Shown in pieces: positions 44,921-55,595 of a stretch of DNA of 64,000 nucleotides. The notes below the pieces were generated by a model. It was not told the origin of the DNA, did no database searches, and saw only the letters and a program-made list of their open reading frames with translations. A program made the position numbers and the translations under genes. This stretch comes from Rhabdophis nuchalis (taxonomy: Eukaryota; Chordata; Lepidosauria; Squamata; Natricidae). Numbering within the stretch: position 1 is the stretch's first letter; the number at the start of each line of letters is the position of its first letter. Location of the stretch: positions 937,501 through 1,001,500 of the forward strand of contig CM077653.1 in NCBI GenBank assembly GCA_039707465.1, given 5' to 3'.

Positions 44921-47693
44921 ACAATGCCTTCATGTCAGATGCAGATTCCTTTCTGTATTTTATTGGAAAAATTGTACCGGTTTTCATCGGAGAGATTTGC
45001 TTACTCATGTAAAGCTAATCAAGGAAAGCCGTGAGTCAGAGACACGTAAGAGAAAGTGGCATTTGATATTAATGAGTGGCAATTAGATGTGCAATTAATA
45101 AGTGTAACCAGGGCCTTAAAGGGGGGATATTAGAGTTCCTGTCATCCTTCTTGATTGATGGCCCCGTTTTGCCCTTACAAGAAATTATTGTGATTTCATG
45201 TTTGGGATGTTTTTGCCTCCCATAAATCTTCGATCGGCATGTGAGCAACAGAAATGTCCGGTGAACAGTTGCAATTAGCAAATAAGGAGAGGAAGAACTT
45301 TGCTTTGCTTATTGTACGAGCCCCGATCCTTTCCCCAAGCTCACCCAATGCCCGAATTCCTTTCTGTTGTGTCCCCATTGAACATTTCTTCTCTTTTTCT
45401 TGCTGTTTTCTTACACCTTTTGTTTTGCAAGGAAACAGGTTTCTCTAATGTACCTTTCCATTGAGGCCCATTTTTTTCGATTGGAAACCACACTGCCAAA
45501 CTTAGATAAACGTGATAGCCGAAGGATAATTATATTCCGATTTGCCAGTTGCTTTGAGAAGTGCAGATGAGTTTTGATCCGTATTAAAATTGGACCATGT
45601 TGCTTTTCCATCTCCATTTGTTCTCCGTTCTCTGCCGCGGTGAAGGAGCTTGGTGTCCCTTGGCAAACCCACACGAGGCCTGCTGTGTTTGCGGGTGAGG
45701 TGGGGGAGATGGGCACGCCTTCTGCCCAGCGGAAATGGGGCTTTGGGGTGTTGGTTTAGCAGGAAGTGTGAATTCCTCTGCCAGGGTTTCTCAGGGTGAG
45801 TATAATGCAGCTCGCCAGACTCTGGGCAAATTGAAATATTGATCATTAAAAGAACTCCGGTGTAGAAGTCAACATTAACATCCGAAGCCTTTCCCCTCAC
45901 CTCTTCAGATAGATCCGTTGTCTTCCCTGCCCTTTGAAGGGGTGAAAGGGGGGAGCCAACCTGGCCTCGGGGAGCATGCTGTGCCACAGAGAGGCAGCGG
46001 TCGATGAGGGGTCATCCTGCAGGGGCCCTCTCCCAAGCCCCACCAGACGATGGAGAAGAGCTCCATAGACTGGATAGACTCTCCCCAGAAGGTGAACAAA
46101 GAAGGCAAGGCTTCGTTTGGGGACCTTCCCCCGGGACTTAACTCGAAGACCCATCAGCTTCCAGAGAAACCCTTGGCCTCATCTTTGCAATCTGCAAGGC
46201 TTCTTCAGATGAAACTTCCCACGCGTGTCTCCTGCCAGATGATGCCCACCCTAGATTTGAAAATAGCAGTAGGTGAAGCATTTTGAAATCCACCTTTCCT
46301 AGAGGGTTCAGGATCGTTTCTCTCTCTCTCTCTCACATGCAGTAAACACCTTTCTCTCCAGCCCAATGTGTGTTTCCTACAGCTGTGAACTCCATGGAGG
46401 CATGCCCTGATAGATTTAGTAGAGGAAGCCAAATATATTTTCTTTCAGTCTAAAGGACGTGAACCCCCCTCCTCGCTCGATGGCCTACAAGGGACAATCC
46501 CCACCTTCGGGCGTGTCCCCCATTTCAGTGGAGCCGAGAGACAGCCGTACGGCACCTGTGAGGCTGCAGCTCTTTGCAGGTTTGCTGGGAATTTAATGAG
46601 CCCCATCCATTACCACCTGAGAGAGCCTAGAAGGAAAGTGGTGGTGAACTCTGTCCAGGGACCCATTAAGGCCTCTTAATGCTCCCTACTTATTATCCAG
46701 AGCTGAAAATGTTCGGTCCTGCTGCAAGCTTTTGCAATCAGACACATATTTTGCACTAATAGTTCATTTCCCTCCTCCCTCCCTCCCTCCCTTAGATAAG
46801 TGAATAATTTGTGGGTGTGCCGATTGTTCTGCCGCGTGTAGCCGTGTAGCCGTGGATGGAAAGATCCTGCACCAGGGAAGCTCCAAAGGAATGGCTGGTG
46901 TGTCTCTTTGTGTGCACGAGGTCTGCATTGTTTCATAGGTTCCTTTGGCATTCCGGGGAAGGGGATCCTCTGAGGATGGCATTTTAAACCCACCCACTTT
47001 GAGATGGGCCTTCCTGCCTTCTCCTGTCTGGGCACGAGAGAATCTCTGCTGGCTTTTGCAGAACGCGATTCTGAGCCAAACGTCAGCATGGAGGTTTTCC
47101 TCCTTCACTTATTGAGCTGGTTAAAGAACAGTTTCCCACGCCAGGCAGACTGGAGCCCCCTCAAAGTCCAGAGTACCTTCAGATCATTCCACGAAAGCAA
47201 AGGGCGGAACTAAGATGCACAGTGGGAATTGAAAAGGAAGGCCAGAAGGAGCTCATTTTCTCCTGGCAGCAACAGAAGACCCCCACAGCTGGGGAAGGAG
47301 CCCTCCTTGGGGACAGGGAGCTCCCAGGCAAGGGGCTGCCGCAGAGGGACTGGGAGGTGTGGCAGACCCCCTTGGTTGTCCTGGGCGAAATAGACCTTGA
47401 AGATGGGATCCGCCCATCCAGGGAAGTCCACTTTTCCCTCCTTCCCAGGTTGCAGCTGCCGTGCATTAAATCTCACCGACTCTATGCTTCTTCTGGCGTG
47501 AGGTGGAGCACGGCTGCCAAAGGTTTCCCCACAATCACCAGCAGCAAATAGCCACGCAGTGAGAGTTTGGCACAAAGATTTTGTGTGCTCGGCACACCCT
47601 TCCAAGAAAGGGTCCCTTTGTGGGGTGAGAAGGGCAAAAGGAGCTTCTGGGAGATCAGCTTCTGCAGAGGAAATAGCCACTCTCTCAGCATGG
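44919..47693. other. Gene-free unique DNA
   Basis: Bases 45050-45560 are AT-rich with homeodomain-like words. There is a (TC)8 run at 46318-46334 and a (CCCT)n run near 46771-46792. No exon or transposon is recognised. Confidence 0.5.
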
Positions 47694-47701
47694 ACTACTA
47701 T

Positions 47702-47749
<48 letters not shown>

Positions 47750-47866
47750 CTCTTCTTCTTCTTCTTCTTCTTCTTCTTCTTCTTCTTCTTCTTCTTCTTC
47801 TTCTTCTTCTTCTTCTTCTTCTCCTCCTCCTCCTCCTCCTCCTCCTCCTCCTCCTCCTCCTCCTCC
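47694..47866. repeat. Compound (TAC)n-(TTC)n-(TCC)n microsatellite
   Basis: The tract runs for 173 bp of uninterrupted trinucleotides. About 18 TAC units are followed by about 24 TTC units from 47750, then about 15 TCC units from about 47821. Every one of the 117 bases of the last two blocks is a pyrimidine. Translations give poly-Tyr, Ser, Phe, Glu, Arg or Lys, which explains the 200-250-codon frames across it. These are not genes. Confidence 0.98.
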
Positions 47867-48360
47867 CGTGAGCATGTCTGTTGAGCCAGTTGGTGCAGCA
47901 GCGCAGGCACACAGACCACAAAGGCCCCTTTGTGTGGATGTGAGTGTGTGCGTGAGTGGGCTTTGGAGCAAGGCTGTCCGTCAAATGGGCTTGGTGGGAA
48001 TCCGTGGCTCTTCCTCGCCGGGAAGGAGGCGGGTTCAGGAGTGGGGGGGGGGGAAATGCGGATTTTGCCCGGAGCTCCTCTCTGACTCCGATGTCGCTCC
48101 TAATTATGCCGAGAGTGAGTTAGCCATGATGCCTCGCCTGCTTTCCGGTAGCTCATCGCATGTATAAGCGCTGCGATCATTCCCATGGTAACCGACCGGT
48201 GCCTGCAGCCGAGGATGATTAAATGGCAAGAGTGCATTAAAATATAATGTTACAGGCCTGGCGTTCAGAGGTTCACGTTGAGGCAGGCTTCCGCACAATG
48301 TCTACAAACCATTTTCTTTTTTTCAAGCTGCCACGGCTCCTACAGAAGCAGCCGCTCCCT

Positions 48361-48379
48361 CCCCTCCCCTCCCCTCCCC
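48361..48379 (-). other. G-quadruplex / GC-box array
   Basis: Four CCCC runs are separated by single T bases, so the minus strand has four G4 runs with 1-base loops. This is the most stable class of quadruplex pattern and also a repeated SP/KLF-type site. Confidence 0.65.
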
Positions 48380-48453
48380 AGCCGAGGCAGAGCCAGAGCG
48401 ACTGGCGGCTGCTTGGGCAGAAGGCTTGTGGCGGGGCTTCAAACGGCCAGTTT

Positions 48454-48467
48454 GTTGCCATGGAAAC
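48454..48467. promoter_or_regulatory. RFX X-box-like palindrome
   Basis: GTTGCC-AT-GGAAAC matches GTNRCC(N2)RGYAAC except at one base (A for the pyrimidine). It lies about 75 bp from the C4T array. No transcript start is identified. Confidence 0.38.
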
Positions 48468-50150
48468 AGCCGCATCCCAAAGAGGGCCGGAGCCTGCCTC
48501 TCCAGTGGGGGAGAAGGCAGGCCTTGAGGGATGCTGCCGGGGTCTGTGGATGAGAAGCGGGAAGAGAGGCCTCGGTGGCATCTGAGAAGCATCTTGGGTG
48601 CCACAAGGAAGGACGGGGCTGGTCAGGAGCCTTATGCCACCCGCCAAGCGTTGGGGGCCGCTTGGCTCTCATCGGGAGGCCTGTCTCTGTCTGGCGTGGC
48701 GCATGGGCTTTTCAGATGATGGGCAGCCGGCTGGCAGGAGTCGAGGGCCGAAATCTTCTATCTCCAGACCTTCCGTCTCCAGCCAAGAGAGCCCGTGTTT
48801 CTCGCACTTTCTTCTTCCCGGCTACCTTTGCCTAATAAGGGGTGTGAGGTGTGGGGTTCTTGCTGAAGGGGGGAAGCCATTTCCCCAATTCCAGAGCTCT
48901 GGAAGGCAGCATTGGGGGAGACATTGCCAGGCCCACTTAGATTTTGCCTTCTGGAGCGAAGGGTGGAATCGCTTCGGATGCTCTCCCTGCTCCCATTACA
49001 GGCTGGCTGGTAATCTCTCCCTGTTTGAGCAGCGGCATTGTTGGTGCTCAGGGAGGTGAGGGTTTGACATAGGGAATTTAACTCCTGTCACATCCCTTAG
49101 GGAAAATAAGGCAAATGCCCTGGGATTGCAGTTAAAACTCTTTAAAAAATCCTTGTCTCGGAGAAGATTAACCACGAGCACACACTAAGCTTTTTATGAT
49201 GGAAGCCAGAGAAAATGAAATGTGAACATGGAAGCAATGAATATTTTTATGGTGACTTTAACTTTCATTTCATTTCTTCACTTGTTCAGACGTAGCTTTA
49301 AAAAAAAAAGATGACGGTATCCTTCCCCTAAAGGAAAACCATCCGCATGGGGGCTCCTAGGTAGCCGTCACTGAACGTCGGGAGCTTTTTAGCCCCAATA
49401 ACCCTGGATGTTCCATTCATCGGACTTTGGGTGAGGACGCCCACAGAATATGGTCAGAGCAGTCAAGATGGAGGCCACCGCAGCGCATTGAAGTGCTGTC
49501 CATTTATCTTTGTTGTACCATCGCGGACACCATTTTGAGGTTCTTGGTCATACTCCATGGACCCCCTTGGTCGGTTTTGGGAGAGGGAAGCTGCTGGAAG
49601 TGAAAACGCTGTCAATTCCACAGGCAAGATTTAGCGTTCCTCTTATTTAGGGTGACTAACAATAATCAGCCTTCTGGAGATCTAGAGGGCTCCTTTGTAC
49701 AGACCAGGATGAAGGAGACACCCTGGCTAAGTCCTGCCTGTTGGAGCTGCCTCAGGCTCATGGGAACTGTAACCAAGTATCTGCCTTAGTGAGGACTTTT
49801 CTGAGGGTCTGCTTTCCTTTGGACAGGACTTTAACTCCCAGAATTTCCCCAGCCTGGGCCAAGTTTGAAAAACACAGGACCTGTGTGGTTTATCCTCAAC
49901 ATCTCCACCCAGTTGGTGCCCCATAACTTTGCTGTGGTGTATTCATCCCAAGGGGCCCCTCGGTCTGCCTCCAGGGGACGGGCTGAGGGACTCAAGGTTA
50001 TAACTGCTCCTTGGAACTGGTGGCCAGGAATCCATTTTCCCTGGATGGAGAGAGGATATAACCCTCTGGGTCCTGACCCAAGGCAGACCCTTCAGCCCTG
50101 AAGGTTCGGTCATCAGATGTCTCTCTCTATGAGGAGGGAGGGAGGGAGAG

Positions 50151-50181
50151 TGTGTGTGTGTGTCTCTCTCTCTCTCTCTCT
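50151..50181. repeat. (TG)n(TC)n compound run
   Basis: A short TG run is followed directly by about nine TC units. The upstream GGAGGGAGGGAG adds purine asymmetry. Confidence 0.9.
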
Positions 50182-50785
50182 GTTGAGTGCTGTGTTTCCA
50201 GGCACCTCAATTCTAGGCAACCTCCCCCACACACCATTATTGGCAGTCATCAGGGTGGGGTGGAGAGAGCTGGACCAGAGAAAGCCGGCCAGGGGAGAAG
50301 GCCTTGCAGAGCCGATCAATCTCGCCCCTTGGTTTAAAGCAGGAGCTGATCAATCCAGGTTTTCTGCTTGAGTGAGATTTCTTTAGTGCTCTTAAGGTAG
50401 AATTTCGGGTTCCGTTTGATGGCTTTGTGTGACTCCCGTCGGAAGCTCTGCAAAGTATTCTGAATTATTCATTGGGGCATGATCACAATTGTGCCTTTAT
50501 GCAAAGGCTGCAGCCACCTTTGACTCTTCCTCTATTTGACATTGGTTCACAGCCCATTGTTGGCCTCAGCCAAGAACCTCTGGCTAATCCTTCATGTGAC
50601 GGGTGACAAGAGCGCATCTTAAGAAGGGAAACTCCACCATGGTCTGCTTCAGTTGGAGCCTTCTTTGCAATTGATTTAGGGATAAACGCTTCATCGCCCA
50701 CCCCACCATCAGAAGGAGGACACGGGTAGATTCACAAGGATATCCACAAAGAGCGGAGGGCTTTACTTTGTTCGCTTGATGGATG
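50182..50785. other. Gene-free unique DNA
   Basis: No gene, RNA or repeat is recognised in this stretch. Confidence 0.5.
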
Positions 50786-50793
50786 ATCTAAAC

Positions 50794-50876
50794 CAGGGGT
50801 CTCCAAACTTGGCAACTTTAAGACTCGTAGGCTTCAATTCCACAAGTCGTAAGGTTGCCAAGTTTGGAGACCCCTG
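50794..50876. mobile_element. Short fold-back hAT MITE
   Basis: The 83-bp element has the left arm CAGGGGTCTCCAAACTTGGC, mirrored by GCCAAGTTTGGAGACCCCTG at the right end with all 20 bases pairing. The flanking 8-mers ATCTAAAC (50786-50793) and AGCTAAAC (50877-50884) match at 7 of 8 bases. It is a shorter relative of 27732-27851, lacking most of the CCCAGAATTCC centre. Confidence 0.92.
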
Positions 50877-50884
50877 AGCTAAAC

Positions 50885-52469
50885 CATACATCTAGTTGTG
50901 CCCAATTACTACAGTCTGTTGCCGATAGCTTAATAGCTGCAAGGCATAATGCATGTGGATTCTTTTCCTCATGAATGACCCATTGATTTCAACTCTGCTC
51001 TGAGAAAATGCCAGATTGGTGTGGGTAAGACTGGGCGGTCCTCCTTGGAAGCTGGGTTAAATTGATGGCTGGCAAACACATCTGACACCAAAGGACTCTC
51101 TTCTATGCAGCACAGGGCCACCGGTGGCCCTTCTGGAAGTTACGGAAGCAATCCCTGGTGGCCCCCAACCACTATGGCCAACAGAGAGGAGTTCTATGGC
51201 TTCTCGCAGGCCCTCCAGGGTGGAGGGTCTCCATCCTTGGCCTCGAGTGTCTGAGGTGGCTCTGAGTTACCTGAACTGTTAAGGCCTTGTTTTCGTCACG
51301 TCAACTTGCAGCTACTTCGCTGACTAGAAGGGGGCAGGCAACCTTTTTGCAAAGGGGTTGGAGTCACAAGGTTTGGGGGTTCAAGGGCAGAAGTTTGAAA
51401 ATAACTCTTAATGCAAACTTGTGTTTGTTCTCAGATCTCAACTGCCAAGATTTGGGTACAAATGACTGATTATCCATTCCCTGGCTCTTCTGTGGATTTA
51501 ACTGAGTGGTTATCTGGATTAAATATTAATCTGTGAAACTTCTAATAAAACCAGCAGCCTTGTAAGCTCCCCTTCTAGGCCGGTATGCTGGATCTGTGGG
51601 TTGTCTAAAATGAAAAAATAGACCAGCCATGCTGCATTTCTCATAACAGAAGCGCGGGGGGGGGGGGGGATGTGAGTTTCCTCACATGCTTCAGAAGCAG
51701 ACAGATGTGGTTGAAGCTGGGGATCACGCAACAGAGATGCCTACCTTCCAGGCCATGTAGCAGCCAGACAACCGCAGGGCCCAGGAATGAGCAATTGCAA
51801 AGCTCCGTTGCCCCCTCTCCAGCCGTCTGCTGGGGAAGGTCTCCTTTTAGAGTCCCTGGAAAGCCTATGATGGGCGGTTATGTGCACATATATTCATGCT
51901 GCAGTAATGTAGTACTTCTGTCATTACCCACCAAGGCTACAATAAATTCTGCTGTATAAAATCCCAGCCAACATTTGATTATAAAAGCAAATTGGTTGGG
52001 TTTTTTTTGAGCAGCAGGAAAAACGCATTGCAAGTTCTATTGGTTAAGCAATTCCCATTGTAATGACTCCCAACACTCAATATGCACAGTATATTTGTGT
52101 GTGTGTAAAAACAGTGCTGGATTTTGGGCTGGTCTGGAGAAATAAATAGGGCCAATGCAGACACTTTCAACCGTCTTCAGTGGAAGAAGCATTTATTTAC
52201 TGGCATGTTTCCTTGGAGGATCCAGGGGGTGGGGTGTTTTTTTTTTGTACGCATCACGTTTGCTTGCAAGGGCTGGAATAAATCCCACCAAGCAGGTCTA
52301 CTTGACGTTGGTTGAGGCCCAAGAAGGGAGAAGGAGAGGGAAGGAGGGAGGGAGGGAGGGAAAGCACAAGACCAGGAGGAGCCACATTACCCTCAAGTTC
52401 CTTCAGGAGCTGCTCATCGACCTGCTGTGGCTTGAGAGCCCTGGGAGTCCCTTTTTCTTGCCCATCTTT

Positions 52470-52471
<2 letters not shown>
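50885..52471. other. Gene-free unique DNA
   Basis: No gene is recognised. A G homopolymer of about 14 lies at 51657-51669. Bases 51880-52150 are AT-rich. GGGA tandem units lie at 52344-52361. Confidence 0.5.

Positions 52472-52501
<30 letters not shown>
52472..52501. repeat. (TG)n microsatellite
   Basis: About 14-15 TG units are present, followed by TATGTCTG and a G run. Confidence 0.97.
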
Positions 52502-52505
<4 letters not shown>

Positions 52506-53887
52506 CTGTGGGGGGGGGTTGAAGGTCAAAGCTTCTGCCTTGTCTGGCCCCCCAACTCCTTTCAGAGCTTGGATTCACTGCATGGCGTTTCCGCAGCGCT
52601 TCTGCTAAAAGAGCTTTGTTCCACCTTGCACAAGGGTCTCCTTTGGGGACACGTGAAGACGATGTAAACCATGAAAACAACAACTTTTGTTTACTGCCTG
52701 CTGGTTTTGGTTGTTTGGTTTTTTTTGGGCTTTTGACAGGATTGATTTAGATTAAACCTGCAGCCTGTGGGAGGCCAGGGGTGTCTCCCCCCCCCCCCGG
52801 CTGCTTTGAATCTTTTAACATCTACAGGATTCAAGCGTGGAATTTTCACTGCTCCGACATGTCCTGGCTTCCCTTCTTGCTTATTTGAGGGGATGGGGGG
52901 GGGGGAAGATGCTTCCGTTTGGCTGGGCTGGAAGCCCCCTCCCTTTGCCAAGCAAGGATCCACATTAAGGAGATGCCTTCTCTTCTGCTCCTCTGCCCTC
53001 GGGATCCATTCTCTACCCTCCCTACTTCAACCGCTTGCAAAATCCATTTCCGTTACCCAGAACTCTAATACGTATATATGATATCCAGGACTGTTGAGAA
53101 GGCTACAATAAGTCTGAATGCCGCTTCTTTTAACAAGGGGTCTGCAGAGCCTGATTTAAGCCCCTCCGTAGCAAGGAGGAGAGCCATCCATCACCCACAG
53201 GAGCCTTTGCGTCTTCGGCTCGGATTACGGCACACGCACAGGAAGATGGATGGGAGATTTCTCCCTGGCGCCTTGTACCCCAAACACGAAGGGGAATCTG
53301 AAGACTCTGGCAGAAAGCTTCAATTATGTTGGCAAATAGCTTGATCAGAACGGGAGAAAGGAGGGGCGGGACGGGAGACCGGGATATCAATTGCTGATTT
53401 CTACAGGTTAAAATGAAAACATTATTTTGATTAGCTGGCGTCCACCCACTGTTGTTAGGGGCTGATCTTTCCCAGACTGGCTGCTTTATACACTCTGGGA
53501 TTCGCGGTATTCTTCACGTCGCTATTTCCTTCCCTTGCTCTAAAAACCCCAGGCAGGGTCCAAGCGTACTGCTGGTGCTTTTTGAAGGACCCGAGTTCTC
53601 CGATGACACCAACACCATCACTCAGCAAAGAGGGCGCTTAGGAAGGGGAAAGGGATGGGTGCGTATTTCTAAACAGTTGTAGGAAGATACGATAAATGCA
53701 CGTTGCCATTCGCTTGGTCACGTGCCTCTTCAAAGCCCAAGTTCAGCCCCCTTTAGATGGCCAAGACCCAGAGATGTTGGTCAGAGATGTTGGTTGAGGG
53801 AGCGGAGCAGAAATACAGCCGATGATTAGATAACTGGTTGTAGAAGTTAATGAGGGAAGATCTGATCTTCTACAAAGCAGTTTGTTA
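52502..53887. other. Gene-free unique DNA
   Basis: No gene or repeat family is recognised. Homopolymers lie at 52789-52798 (C) and 52896-52905 (G). Confidence 0.5.
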
Positions 53888-53895
53888 GTTTGGGG

Positions 53896-54007
53896 CAGGG
53901 GTGTCCAAACCTGGGAACTTTAAAACTTGTGGACTTCAACTCCCAGAATTCCCCAGCCAGGAGTTGAAGTCCACAAGTCTTAAAGTTCCCAAGTTTGGAC
54001 ACCCCTA
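53896..54007. mobile_element. Fold-back hAT MITE
   Basis: The 112-bp element has the left arm CAGGGGTGTCCAAACCTGGG, mirrored by CCCAAGTTTGGACACCCCTA at the right. Both arms carry the ACTTGTGGACTTCAACTCC segment, and the centre is CAGAATTCCCCAGCCAGG. The flanking 8-mers GTTTGGGG (53888-53895) and GTTTAGGG (54008-54015) match at 7 of 8 bases. GTTTAGGG is the reverse complement of the CCCTAAAC target used at 27732. Confidence 0.9.
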
Positions 54008-54096
54008 GTTTAGGGGAAGGGTGTCACTTCCAAACTCTGCTTTGGCTTGAATGATATCATTCAGTCTGTTATACTTGGTTGCCTTCAGGCAAATTG

Positions 54097-54102
<6 letters not shown>

Positions 54103-54139
<37 letters not shown>
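54103..54139. repeat. (TG)18 microsatellite
   Basis: About 18 perfect TG units lie roughly 95 bp from the fold-back element. Confidence 0.97.
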
Positions 54140-54140
<1 letters not shown>

Positions 54141-54891
54141 TTGCTTTCTCTCATTACTGAATATGCATGTTAATTATCCACTAGCTGAGGTGGGTGCTTT
54201 GAAATGAGTTGCAAGAACTATTCATTTGCAAGGGTTCTTTAAAAAAAAAAAGAAATCAATGGTGTACCAGCCGCCGGAATTAACATCAATATGACAGTGA
54301 TTCAATAATACTCCAAATCTCTCTGCTTTTTGCCGCTTAGCTAATAGAAGAGCCTAATTAGCCATTAAGATGCTTTTCCCTTTGCACTCTCCCAACCACA
54401 CCGGGATGGTTGCCTCCCGTGCCAAGCAAGGTGCTTGTCGCTCACCTTTGCACTACTTTTACTCTTAAGTGAATGTGTGGGCTCACATGTGCCTGCTCAC
54501 CGAGGGCTTCTCAACGCAGCTCCCCTACTTGGGGATGAAACCTATTTCCTTTCTCTCTTCCACGTATCTGGGGAGGTGGGGGGGGGAGAGAGACACAGAG
54601 CGATAGACTCATTAGGATGAAATGCTGGATGACAGCAGGCAGCTGGGTAGGGTTTGTAGGTGTCCCTCCTCCTCTTTGTGTTTGACTTGTGGTGATGTTC
54701 CAGCATCTGGGGTGCTTCTGAGGTCCCTCATGAGGGAATGGACAAGCCCCCACCTTCCCCCCAAGGGCAAGTATCGCATATTCACAAGACCTTTAAAAAA
54801 AGATTATAAATGTACCTCTTCCTTCGGTTGGTTGTCCTCCTGCCATTTTTTGGGGACTGTCATTCCATCTTCAGTTTTTAGTGGCTTCTGA
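54140..54891. other. Gene-free unique DNA
   Basis: No gene or transposon is recognised. Bases 54180-54370 are AT-rich with TTAATTATCC- and CTAATTAGCC-like words that resemble homeodomain sites. Confidence 0.45.
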
Positions 54892-54900
54892 GTTTCTTGA

Positions 54901-55248
54901 GGGGACGTGGTGGCTCAGTGGTTAAGACACTGAGCTTGTCGATCAGAAAGGTCAGCAGTTCGGTAGTTTGAATCCCTAGCGCTGCGTAACGGAGTGAGCT
55001 CCCGTGACTTGTCCCAGCTTCTGCTAACCCAGCAGTTCAAAAACATGTAAAAAATGCAAGTAGAAAAATAGGGACCACTTTTGGTGGGAAGGGAACAGCG
55101 TTCCATGCGCCTTCAGCGATGAGTCATGCCAGCCACAAGACGTCTTTGGACAGCGCTGGCTCTTCGGCTTTGAAATGGAGATGAGCACCGCCCCCTAGAG
55201 TCAGGAACGACTAGCACCCATGTGTGAGGGGAACCTTTACCTTTTTAA
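54901..55248 (+). mobile_element. Sauria-type SINE with BovB-like tail
   Basis: This is a nearly full-length SINE of about 350 bp. The tRNA-like head has an A box at 54911-54923 (TGGCTCAGTGGTT) and a B box at 54966-54976 (GTTTGAATCCC). The body wording, such as GTAACGGAGTGAGCTCCCGT and GCTGGCTCTTCGGCTTTGAAA, is the recognised squamate SINE. The tail GTCAGGAACGACTAGCA and GAACCTTTACCTT is shared with BovB LINEs, so BovB reverse transcriptase is the expected mobilising enzyme. Candidate flanking repeats are GTTTCTTGA (54892-54900) and GGTCCTTGA (55250-55258), 7 of 9 identical. It is non-coding, and the internal polymerase III promoter looks intact. Confidence 0.93.
55188..55201 (-). promoter_or_regulatory. 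CTCF-like word inside the SINE
   Basis: On the minus strand ACTCTAGGGGGCGG matches the right half of the CTCF core (YAGRKGGCRS) fully, but departs from the left half at two positions. It is a possible weak site carried by this SINE family. Confidence 0.3.
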
Positions 55249-55558
55249 AGGTCCTTGAAGGTTGAGTTGTACATTTGAGGATCCAGTTGTGGCTTGAATA
55301 AACAAGTCTGAAGCTCTTTCTTCTTTCTAAATCAGAGGATAACAACGCAAGAGGTGGTTGCATCTTGAGTATTGAGGTTCTAGATCCATCGGCTGTTGGA
55401 GAGATCTGACAACTAAATCTCTTGAGCGCAAAGTCATAATGGGTTAAAATAGAGCAACAGTCCCCAGTCTGTATCAGGAAAATAAGATTCTTATTTGGCA
55501 CCCAGGAGTCTGGCACAGAATAGGACCAAGATTGTGTTAGCATCACATGTGGGGAGAA

Positions 55559-55560
<2 letters not shown>

Positions 55561-55594
<34 letters not shown>
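55561..55594. repeat. (GT)17 microsatellite
   Basis: Seventeen GT units are visible directly. No other feature is attached. Confidence 0.97.

Positions 55595-55595
<1 letters not shown>

Larger units (their letters stand above)
47867..50150. other. Gene-free DNA with a GC-rich candidate regulatory patch
   Basis: Bases 48100-48720 are richer in GC and CpG than the surroundings. They carry the C4T array at 48361-48379 and an RFX-like X-box at 48454-48467. No first exon or open frame with a known domain follows. The rest is unique DNA. A partial CTCCCAGAATTTCCCCAGCC at 49836-49855 recalls a fold-back MITE arm. Confidence 0.45.

Noticed and set aside
47210..47971. 253-codon minus-strand frame with poly-Gly, Glu and Val runs
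   Set aside because: The runs are translations of the TAC/TTC/TCC microsatellite. The same DNA gives equally long frames on the plus strand. The flanks carry no domain.
49836..49855. Another fold-back MITE copy
   Set aside because: Only about 20 bases resemble an arm, with no terminus or mirrored partner, so it is too little to call.
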